From Caballeronia hypogeia (GTDB taxonomy: Bacteria; Pseudomonadota; Gammaproteobacteria; Burkholderiales; Burkholderiaceae), in NCBI RefSeq assembly GCF_001544875.2, contig NZ_FCOA02000005.1:1-64000 (forward strand): a DNA stretch of 64,000 nt. Reading direction: 5' to 3'. Of the stretch, positions 58,096 to 64,000 are shown in pieces. Every line of letters begins with the position of its first letter. Position 1 is the stretch's first letter. A model generated the notes under the pieces. The model did not search any database. It was not told where the DNA came from and saw only the letters and a program-made list of their open reading frames with translations. The position numbers and the translations under genes are program-made.

Positions 58096-58326
58096 TCATG
58101 GGTTGCTCGGCTCAGTGAGGCGTTGGACGCGCAAATAGCGCCTCGGTGGCTTAAGGTGCGTCGCCGGCGAGAGGTGTTCGCCAATCTCGAATCTTTGCAT
58201 CAACTTCTTTTCGGCGGCCTTCTTAACCGCTTGCTCAACTGTGGCTCTTTCGACTTCTGGTGGCAGTACTAAAGCACCTCCGGGCGGAAGTCGAAGCAAG
58301 AGTTCGCAGATTTCGTCCGAGTTCAA
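58096..58326 (-). CDS. Hypothetical protein starting with TTG
   Basis: A 76-residue frame. The TTG at 58326 is preceded by GGGAGA at normal spacing, and the protein has a plausible pattern (SDEICELLLRLPPGGALVLPPE, then an amphipathic helix and a basic tail). No family recognised. Confidence 0.45.
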   Translation of the reverse strand: MNSDEICELLLRLPPGGALVLPPEVERATVEQAVKKAAEKKLMQRFEIGEHLSPATHLKPPRRYLRVQRLTEPSNP

Positions 58327-58628
58327 GGCTGGTCTCCCGATGGCGCGACTGGACCTACTTACGAGGCCACCGTTTCCCGAAGCAGGTGTAGCCAGCGTTG
58401 GTCAGTGGAGGCAATAGGAATCCGCCAGATTCTCAGGAGCGGAAGCGATTCTGCCCAGACTTCAAGTTATCCGCCTAGCGGTGGTCTTGTGTGAGCACAG
58501 CGCAATCAGCGCTCCAGGCGTCTTGCCTGTGACATGCGACCGGGCTAAGTCCCAGCGCATTACGCTTCGGTTTTCCGCCTGGCTGGCCTCCGTCTTGCTG
58601 ATGACTGCGCGAGCCAGCGGAGGAATTG
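58327..58628. other. Intergenic region, no gene seen
   Basis: About 300 bp between divergent small genes. Apart from the ribosome-binding site of the GNAT gene nothing was recognised. Confidence 0.4.
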
Positions 58629-59114
58629 ATGACTCAGTCATCCCTGTCTGTGACCGTGCAGCGAGAAGACCCTGCGTCTCGAGACGGCAGAATCCTATTG
58701 GACGAGGTCAGCGCATTCGTTTCCATGTTCGCGGGAAATGCGGAGAAAGGTAGGCTGTCCGTCAGCGACCTTGCGTCTTCCAACGGCGTCTTTCACATCG
58801 CCCGAACGATGTGCGGTACACCGCTGGGCTGCGGGGCGTTCTGGCATTTCGACAAGGAGACCGCAGAGGTCATTAGGCTTTACAGTCGTCCGAATGCATG
58901 CGGAGTGGGCCATCTAATACTTCAATGCATAGAGTCCGAAGCTACAGCTCGAGGATATCGAAGACTGCTGTTCGCGATGACAGCAGTGAACCTACGAGCA
59001 ATACGCTTCTATGAGCGCAACGGCTTCACTCCCGTTCAGCGCTACGGAGCTTATGCAAACCGATTGGATGTGCAGTGCTTCCAAAAGGTACTGCGTCAGA
59101 CACTGGATGATTAA
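58629..59114 (+). CDS. GNAT-family N-acetyltransferase
   Basis: A 161-residue protein with the GNAT fold. The central beta-strand and acetyl-CoA loop read GCGAFWHFDKETAEVIRLYSRP and then GVGHLILQCIESEATARGYRRL, where GVGHLIL occupies the pyrophosphate-binding position of the usual Q/RxxGxG/A loop. LRAIRFYERNGFTPVQRYG is the typical C-terminal end. The ribosome-binding site GGAGG precedes the ATG. The substrate cannot be predicted; it might be an amino acid, a small amine or a protein N-terminus. Confidence 0.85.
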   Translation: MTQSSLSVTVQREDPASRDGRILLDEVSAFVSMFAGNAEKGRLSVSDLASSNGVFHIARTMCGTPLGCGAFWHFDKETAEVIRLYSRPNACGVGHLILQCIESEATARGYRRLLFAMTAVNLRAIRFYERNGFTPVQRYGAYANRLDVQCFQKVLRQTLDD

Positions 59115-59254
59115 GACCACGACTATTCCGTGGTTCCGCAGTTCGTTGTCGTTGGGCACCGACGCGCGCGCCGCTCAACGGTGCAGGCTGGAGTACCACC
59201 TGATGCGTTGAAGCCGCGTGAATCGAAGAAGAGTAACGTTCACACTTCTCACCT

Positions 59255-59503
59255 TTAGACAGGTGTCCGTCTTGGCCGGTTTGTCGTGGCCCGTGTTGGC
59301 TTCACCGGATGAGCATGCTGCTGGATGACGGTAGAGTCGATAACGCCGCTCAGCTTGATGCCATTGACAAGAAACACCCATGCGGGAGTACGGTCAACCA
59401 TCATCGCAGTCAGGACGTCGAACTGAACATCTGCACCGTCTCTCGTCACGACGCCTCCCGATGTTAGAGGTATTTCCCGAGAGGAGTATGCGTCGCCCTT
59501 CAT
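59255..59503 (-). pseudogene. Broken Hfq-like gene (Sm1 motif kept, Sm2 lost)
   Basis: The frame contains FDVLTAMMVDRTPAW followed by VFLVNGIKLSGVIDS, matching the N-terminal helix and Sm1 motif of Hfq. Intact Hfq continues with FDQ, a strand, and the Sm2 motif around YKHAIS. Here the sequence goes directly to TVIQQHAHP; in the next frame the same bases read LYRHPAA, like a remnant of YKHAI. This indicates loss of about 40-45 bases plus a frameshift. Burkholderiaceae often carry extra hfq copies; this one is unlikely to form a functional hexamer. A 20-base motif shared with the left edge of the window overlaps its 3' end. Confidence 0.7.
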
Positions 59504-59900
59504 GCCCGCCCAGGCGCGGACTCAGGCAGGTAGACGCAGGACGGCGAACGCTGACCTCTGGACGAACGCAATATGGGCGTGCCGCAAGCGTTGGTCACGG
59601 CTTCCGACGCGACCGATGTCGAAGGCATCGTAATAAATCTATTTAGCGCGAGAGCAGCCGTCAATCAGCGAGCCACAATAATGCCGCCATCTCGCACAAC
59701 CGATTGATTTATATGACTGCAGCGGCGGGACCATGCCAATTTTCGCTGCCAGCATTCTTTCAAGATGGAAGTCAGGGTTGGGCGCTTGGCCGCAAGGCAA
59801 ACTGCTTTAAGACATGGCGAAAAACTGAAGGCGAAAGTCAAGCTGTAATTTGTCTATTTCGGGGTAAGCTGTGGTGAGACGAGGCGCGGAGGGACAAGCG
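59504..59900. other. Intergenic region, no gene seen
   Basis: About 400 bp before the small membrane-protein gene. No frame with protein character, hairpin or repeat was recognised. Confidence 0.4.
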
Positions 59901-60035
59901 ATGAGAGTCTCAATGACCAGCCAGCTCATTACGCTTGTGATGACGCTGGCGGGCGCCGCCGCTTTCGGGCTCGCCGGGTATGCCGTCCTTAAATTTCTCT
60001 TGTCTCTGCTTCTCGTTCTCTATGGGGCCTACTGA
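59901..60035 (+). CDS. Small two-helix membrane protein
   Basis: A 44-residue gene with a strong ribosome-binding site (GGAGGGA). Two hydrophobic segments (LITLVMTLAGAAAFGLAGYA and LKFLLSLLLVLYGAY) joined at a single lysine suggest a hairpin in the inner membrane. It resembles type I toxin peptides or small regulators of membrane enzymes only in size and composition. Too short for ordinary gene calling. No antisense RNA promoter was recognised opposite it. Confidence 0.6.
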   Translation: MRVSMTSQLITLVMTLAGAAAFGLAGYAVLKFLLSLLLVLYGAY

Positions 60036-60230
60036 CGTAGGAAGCGGCGACTACAGCACGCGGACTCCGAGGGAGGCATCCAATCTTCGTCCGTACTCAG
60101 CCTTGGATGACCGTCTTCTCGCGCGGTTCGCGAAGACCCGCTTCGGCGGTATCGTGGAGACGGCAGACGTAGCTCGTTGGGACGTATCTTCTTCGGCCCT
60201 AGCCGCCGTTACTCATAGCGATGGTTTTGC

Positions 60231-60258
60231 TTGAAAATTCAAAATCAGGGTTTATACT
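60231..60258 (+). promoter_or_regulatory. Sigma70-type promoter of the candidate sRNA
   Basis: TTGAAA at 60231-60236 and TATACT at 60253-60258 with 16 bp between them, both close to consensus. Transcription should start at about 60264-60266. Confidence 0.7.
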
Positions 60259-60263
60259 TAATC

Positions 60264-60323
60264 GGTCTCCTCCATGTCCATCGATATGGATTAAGCCCGC
60301 CGACCGTGCGGGTTTTTCTTTTT
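60264..60323 (+). ncRNA. Candidate anti-Shine-Dalgarno small RNA
   Basis: A transcript of about 60 bases is predicted between a good promoter and a strong terminator. Its 5' end is unpaired and reads GGUCUCCUCCAUG, complementary to GGAGGAGA, that is to ribosome-binding sites. A perfect five-base-pair hairpin follows at 60277-60290 (TCCAT-CGAT-ATGGA), then the terminator hairpin. Hfq- or ProQ-assisted sRNAs with exposed UCUCC or CCUCC motifs are known from alpha- and beta-proteobacteria; membership in any named family was not checked. Within the window, the genes at 41982 and 50203 have GGAGGAGAC, and the one at 52267 GAGGAGAC, before their starts. Since strong Shine-Dalgarno sites share this sequence by nature, these are candidates only. 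Confidence 0.7.
60294..60323 (+). terminator. Rho-independent terminator of the candidate sRNA
   Basis: AGCCCGC (60294-60300) pairs with GCGGGTT (60308-60314) around a seven-base loop, followed by a run of T with one C. The terminator stem is GC-rich and close to the U-tract. Confidence 0.85.
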
Positions 60324-60371
60324 CGAAGCTCGAGGGGATGCCCTGTCACTTGTCGACAAAGCTGACACCAA

Positions 60372-60566
60372 CTATGAATCGTAATCGCCGGGCGCGGCAG
60401 CGATGATTGCGCGGACCATGGCGTCTAACGCCGTGCGATTTGACAATTCGCGTGCGAGTACCCGCGCGGTGGCGACAGTAACAGCGTCGAGGTGGGGTCC
60501 ACCGTCTCTCATTTGCTTGAAAAAGGAAGCGGTGCGCTTCGCCATCGCCATCGGCCGCTGCTTCAT
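60372..60566 (-). CDS. Possible small hypothetical protein
   Basis: A 64-residue frame on the minus strand with a helical, basic pattern (AKRTASFFKQMRDGG, then ALDAMVRAIIAAAPG). No clear ribosome-binding site before the ATG at 60566; another start (MAKRT) is 7 codons in. No family recognised; may be chance. Confidence 0.35.
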   Translation of the reverse strand: MKQRPMAMAKRTASFFKQMRDGGPHLDAVTVATARVLARELSNRTALDAMVRAIIAAAPGDYDS

Positions 60567-60748
60567 GAGCCGTGATGGTGACTTTCATGACCGTACGAAA
60601 GCGTGCGTTTCGTACGGTCCAGCATTGAACGAACCTGCTGCAAAATAATACACACGGGCGATTACCGAACTGTTTTAGGGCCGGTACACCTGCGAGTTCT
60701 GGAAAACTAACTCGCGGACGTTGACCATCGAGTATTGGGTACGTCGAT

Positions 60749-60988
60749 ATGTTGACACCTGAGGGGGCCGACGAACGCGAAGTCATCGTGCGCCCTTGCG
60801 GCCTACACGTCTGGCATGTTGAAATTCGCGGCATGGCTGGAATTGCGGTGAGAGTAGCGCAGAACGAATGCGAGGCGGTTATGCTCGCTCGTGACCTGTG
60901 TCCCGGCGCGCAGGTGCGAGTGCTCCCGGCTGTCGAGTCTGCGGAGACGCTGCACGACGGTCTGTTTGCGGAGAACCGGACGACCTGA
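60749..60988 (+). CDS. Small hypothetical protein
   Basis: A 79-residue acidic protein. GLHVWHVEIRGMAGIAVRVAQNECEAVMLAR reads as two strands and a helix, the compact alpha/beta pattern seen in several small families; I cannot assign one. The ATG at 60749 has no strong ribosome-binding site. The next gene lies 145 bp downstream on the same strand. Confidence 0.5.
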   Translation: MLTPEGADEREVIVRPCGLHVWHVEIRGMAGIAVRVAQNECEAVMLARDLCPGAQVRVLPAVESAETLHDGLFAENRTT

Positions 60989-61132
60989 GGAACGCACGAA
61001 TACGTCCTCCTTGCTTCTTCCTTGCATTCCGGCTGCCGTTCATAAAGCTGCTTATGCGTTGACGCAATCGCGGCATGTCTGGTGTCGCCCGACTCGCGGC
61101 TTCGCCTCTTATCTCATAGACTCTGAGTGACT

Positions 61133-61516
61133 ATGCAATCGACTCTAACGGACGAAAGTATTCGAGAACGGGCGTATTACTTGTGGGAAGCGGACGGACG
61201 CCCTGAAGGTCGCGACCAGCACTACTGGCACTTGGCCTCGTCACAACTTCTCATGGAAACCGTGGTGCCAGCCCCGCAACTTGCTGCGGCGAACAGGCCC
61301 GCTAGCAAGCCGAAGACGGCAGCTCGAAGGGTCGCGACGGACGGCAAGCGCAGAGAAGCAGACAAAGCCGACAAAAAATCGCCGGTTGCAAAGCCGAAGA
61401 AGGTGACCGCAGCTTCTAAAGGTCTAGGCGCGACGAAAGTGGCCGAAGCGAAGTCTGGGGCGCCGGGAAAGAAGGCGGCAGACGGCCTCGCTTCAGGTGA
61501 CCGGGTCGAACTGTAA
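61133..61516 (+). CDS. DUF2934 domain protein with a lysine/alanine-rich tail
   Basis: A 127-residue protein. The N-terminal 40 residues are DUF2934 (IRERAYYLWEADGRPEGRDQHYWHLA), a short domain common in rhizobia and Burkholderiaceae and of unknown function. The remaining part is a low-complexity Lys/Ala/Pro tail like those of histone H1-like proteins, which suggests nucleic-acid binding. The ATG at 61133 begins just before the domain; a GTG two codons earlier is possible. Confidence 0.85.
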   Translation: MQSTLTDESIRERAYYLWEADGRPEGRDQHYWHLASSQLLMETVVPAPQLAAANRPASKPKTAARRVATDGKRREADKADKKSPVAKPKKVTAASKGLGATKVAEAKSGAPGKKAADGLASGDRVEL

Positions 61517-61655
61517 GGGTCGGAAGGTCAGTGGTGGCGACTGCGCCGAGCGCGCGACAACTTCTGTGAGCGCGCTGGCGGGGGCACGCAGAGACTAGCG
61601 CTCATGCGCCTTGCGTCGAGCTTGTGGAAGCCGACGTCGGCGCGCGACTCGAACG

Positions 61656-62069
61656 TCATCCTCGTAACTGTCGTGCACGTACAGCGTCGGCCCGGGTAAC
61701 CTCGCCCGCAGGCTGGCCCGACAAGTCCACTCGGGGCCCGCCTTCGACGAGGCAGCTCCAGTAACGCGTGCCTTTGCACCACACCTTGATTGCCGCTTTC
61801 AACTCAAGCTCGGACATGCGAAGGTCTGCCGCCCGCATTAGAAGGTCATCGAGAATGCCGACCTTCAGCGGAACCTTCGGCGCCGGCTTCTTAGGGAAAG
61901 CGCAAGGAAATTGCTTCTGGAGCCTGCCAATCGCACGGACGGCAGGGTCGACCGGTGCGGAAGTGGGCGGCGCTGTGGGTCGTTGCTCCTTGGGCGCTTC
62001 CTTCCTCGGAGCATTCTTAGCTTGTTGCGGGAGTTGCTGCTCCCAAGCAGCGAGTTGTTCGAAGCCCAT
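61656..62069 (-). CDS. ProQ/FinO-domain RNA-binding protein
   Basis: A 137-residue protein with a Pro/Ala/Lys-rich N-terminal linker (about 1-50) and a C-terminal FinO/ProQ domain. Typical pieces are LQKQFPCAFPKKPAPKVPLKVGI, LRMSELELKAAIKVWCKGTRYWSCL and a basic finish. Such proteins bind structured sRNAs and mRNA 3' ends. Homology suggests the ATG at 62069; an earlier TTG at 62108 is in frame. It is divergent from the H-NS gene across 73 bp and lies 1.3 kb from the candidate sRNA, a possible client. Confidence 0.88.
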   Translation of the reverse strand: MGFEQLAAWEQQLPQQAKNAPRKEAPKEQRPTAPPTSAPVDPAVRAIGRLQKQFPCAFPKKPAPKVPLKVGILDDLLMRAADLRMSELELKAAIKVWCKGTRYWSCLVEGGPRVDLSGQPAGEVTRADAVRARQLRG

Positions 62070-62142
62070 TTCCGCATACCGTAAAATCCCAAGCACAGAT
62101 TTTGGCAATCGCTCAAGTCAGGCATATTTCGTGGAAGGAACC

Positions 62143-62463
62143 ATGGCATACCAAAGCGTAGAAATCGCGGAGCTTCGAGCGCAGCAGGAAGCGTTGGACA
62201 AGCAGATGTCCGAAATCAAAGAAAGGGAGACGAGCCATGTGCTACGTGAAATCGTGCTGAAGATGCGCGAGTATGGAATCTCCCTGAATGAGCTCATGGG
62301 CAGCAAGCCTGCGCAACTGCATTCCGAGCCGGCCGCAATGTACCGAGACCCGGTCAGCGGCGCGACGTGGAGCGGCCGTGGGCGGGCACCCTTTTGGATT
62401 GCCGGAAAGGACCGCAACCAGTTTCTGGCCGACCCGCGCGGCACTGCTCAAGTTATGGTGTAA
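62143..62463 (+). CDS. H-NS-family nucleoid protein (single module)
   Basis: A 106-residue protein of normal size. The first 50 residues are the coiled-coil oligomerisation region (ELRAQQEALDKQMSEIKER), then a linker, then the DNA-binding module AMYRDPVSGATWSGRGRAPFWI with the TWSGRGRAP core typical of Burkholderiaceae H-NS proteins. The ATG at 62143 follows GGAAGGAA. It is divergent from the ProQ/FinO gene and shares its promoter region. Compare the two-module protein at 9586. Confidence 0.93.
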   Translation: MAYQSVEIAELRAQQEALDKQMSEIKERETSHVLREIVLKMREYGISLNELMGSKPAQLHSEPAAMYRDPVSGATWSGRGRAPFWIAGKDRNQFLADPRGTAQVMV

Positions 62464-62607
62464 GCGGCGCTTCTTCGCAGAGCAGCGTTGAAAGTCTCGA
62501 ATCGGCAAGGCAGGAAAGCGTTGGGGAGGGTGGGGGCTGGTTGAAGTCGCGAACGACGTCGACTGCCGCGCGTGGCTGTCCCGCGAATAGTTTCCCGAGG
62601 TGCTTGG

Positions 62608-64000
62608 CTATCTGGTTGCGGAACCGACGCCATGCAATAAAGCCTGAAGGTCGTCGATATTGAATGGCTTGGACAGAATCGTTACGCCAGCCTTCTTCGC
62701 TCGTTCGAACTCATCTGCATACCCAGTCATGAGCGCAATAGCTTGCGTCGGCCACCTGCGCCGCACTTTTTCCGCGACGTCGATTCCGTTGTTTATGCCG
62801 GGCATCTGGATGTCCGAGAGGATGAGGTCGAACGTCTCGCCGTCGTCCAAGACACTCAGCGCTGCATCGCCCGTTAGCTCGTGCCGAGATTGCCAGCCAA
62901 AGACCTCTAGAACGGCCGAAAGCCCAGCGGCAACCTCCTCGTTGTCCTCAACCAGCAAAACGGAGCCTCGGATTGACTCCGTGACGGCTGGCGTTTGGAC
63001 CGACACCACTGTCACCTGAGCATCGGCCTCTCCCAAACCGCGCGGGAGAAAGAGAGAAACAGTGGTGCCTTCGCCTTCTGCGCTCTCGATACGGGAGGTT
63101 CCGCCCGCCTGCTCACACATTGCCATAACCTGCGCAAGGCCGAGACCGGTTCCCGCACTAGCAGCTTTCGTCGTGAACAATGGCTCGAACGCGCGTTGCG
63201 CGACGGCGGGAGGCATGCCGACGCCGGAATCGGAGCAAGCGACAACGACATACTCTCCTGGCTTCAGACTTCCTCTCGCGGTGTCGAGCACGACGTTCTC
63301 ACACCGAATCAAGAACTCACCGCCGTTAGGCATTGCATCTTTCGCATTAACGGCGAGGTTAATCAACGCTGATTGCAGTTCGGTCGGGTCAGCCTTCGTC
63401 GACCAGACTTCAGCCGGCGATGCGATTCGCAAGCGGACACGGTCGCCGAGCGACATCTGAATCAGCGATGCTTCTTGCTCGAGCCATTTTCTGACGTCAA
63501 TCAGTTCCTCGTGCAGCGGCTGCTTCCGCGCGACACTAAGGAGCCGTCTTGCCAAAATCTCGGCCGTCGCAGATGCCCGCTCGACCGCGACGACTTCCTT
63601 CTCTAACCCATTGAAGTTCTTTCGACGCGCCAGCTCCATGTTCGCTTTGACGACCATGAGGAGGTTGTTGAAGTCATGGGCTACGTTTGCGACGAGATTG
63701 CCGAGCGCACCCATGCGCCGCATTTGTCGACTTGTCGTTTCAGCTGAGACGCGCATGCCAAATTCGGCTTTCCAACGCTCCCACGCGGTGCGTTCTCGTT
63801 TGAGGCGGCTCAAACTGAACAAGACCAAAATCCAAATGCCGACGCACGGCACCAATGTTGCGATGGCGATGAGCCCATCGTGCCTCAACCACCTATAAAT
63901 CACCGTCGAAACAGGGATACCAGCGGTCACGTAAAGTGGATATGAGCCGACCTGCCGGTATACCAACAGCTTTTCAACGCCGTCGAGCGTAGAGAAAACC
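62608..64000 (-). CDS. Hybrid sensor histidine kinase with C-terminal receiver (partial, runs off the right edge)
   Basis: At least 463 residues; the frame is open to the end of the window, so the N-terminus is missing. The visible part begins in a periplasmic sensor end (VYRQVGSYPLYVTAGI), crosses the membrane (IATLVPCVGIWILVLFSLS), then has a phosphoacceptor helix with His in LVANVAHDFNNLLMVV, an ATPase domain (NLAVNAKDAMPNGG, DSGVGM, GTGLGL) and a receiver domain with LLVEDNEEV, the Asp in LILSDIQMPG and the Lys in ILSKPFNI. It would autophosphorylate and pass the phosphate to its own receiver or to a free one, such as those at 47621, 48444 or 56156. The signal is unknown. Confidence 0.9.
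   Translation of the reverse strand, partial: VFSTLDGVEKLLVYRQVGSYPLYVTAGIPVSTVIYRWLRHDGLIAIATLVPCVGIWILVLFSLSRLKRERTAWERWKAEFGMRVSAETTSRQMRRMGALGNLVANVAHDFNNLLMVVKANMELARRKNFNGLEKEVVAVERASATAEILARRLLSVARKQPLHEELIDVRKWLEQEASLIQMSLGDRVRLRIASPAEVWSTKADPTELQSALINLAVNAKDAMPNGGEFLIRCENVVLDTARGSLKPGEYVVVACSDSGVGMPPAVAQRAFEPLFTTKAASAGTGLGLAQVMAMCEQAGGTSRIESAEGEGTTVSLFLPRGLGEADAQVTVVSVQTPAVTESIRGSVLLVEDNEEVAAGLSAVLEVFGWQSRHELTGDAALSVLDDGETFDLILSDIQMPGINNGIDVAEKVRRRWPTQAIALMTGYADEFERAKKAGVTILSKPFNIDDLQALLHGVGSATR

Overview
The window looks like part of a secondary chromosome or megaplasmid of a Burkholderiaceae bacterium (Paraburkholderia, Caballeronia or a close relative). This rests on the even, fairly high GC content, many LysR/IclR-controlled catabolic operons, MHS-type MFS transporters, H-NS proteins with the TWSGRG-type motif, and small DUF2934, DUF6723, PsiF and ProQ/FinO-like proteins. 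The taxonomic call is inference from gene content and remembered protein families; no search was run. No rRNA, tRNA or CRISPR array was seen.

Layout. 0.1-4.7 kb: two DUF3100 membrane proteins on either side of a gamma-glutamyltransferase. 4.7-13.5 kb: an accessory segment with a large SIR2 protein of the Dsr1 anti-phage type, lying between two remnants of the same substrate-binding-protein gene, then an H-NS-like protein with two DNA-binding modules, a PsiF-like protein, a small lipoprotein and an orphan HipA-like kinase. 13.6-17.4 kb: a glutarate operon (glaH, lhgO, thiolase) whose 3' end runs into an HU-family gene that has lost its start. 17.5-24.2 kb: two convergent LysR regulators, then an AidB-like acyl-CoA dehydrogenase, a CaiB-type CoA transferase, an MHS transporter and an enoyl-CoA hydratase cut off by a deletion. 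24.7-44.6 kb: a large amino-acid or peptide catabolic region with frmA and fghA far apart, two closely similar dicarboxylate/amino-acid symporters, two closely similar class V aminotransferases, a Glt-type ABC importer, an M20 peptidase, an MHS transporter, a second gamma-glutamyltransferase, an IclR regulator and aspartase. 44.56-45.9 kb: a complete IS5-type insertion sequence. 46-64 kb: a loose region of small regulatory and hypothetical genes, with several broken ones: response regulators, a cold-shock protein, a diguanylate cyclase, a GNAT enzyme, an Hfq remnant, a candidate anti-Shine-Dalgarno sRNA, ProQ/FinO, H-NS and a hybrid histidine kinase that runs off the right edge.

How the genes may work together. 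From 24.7 to 44.6 kb, uptake systems (ABC, symporters, MHS), hydrolases (gamma-glutamyltransferase, M20 peptidase), PLP enzymes and aspartase sit beside both glutathione-dependent formaldehyde enzymes. That suggests use of a gamma-glutamyl or other amino-acid-like compound with formaldehyde or glutathione chemistry; the substrate is unknown. GlaH and LhgO together turn glutarate into 2-oxoglutarate. The right-hand 18 kb is rich in RNA- and DNA-binding regulators.

The observations most worth following up are the candidate sRNA at 60264-60323 with an unpaired UCUCCUCC, the duplicated transporter/aminotransferase modules tied to frmA and fghA, the Dsr1-type gene between two copies of a broken gene, and the tandem-headed H-NS protein beside it.
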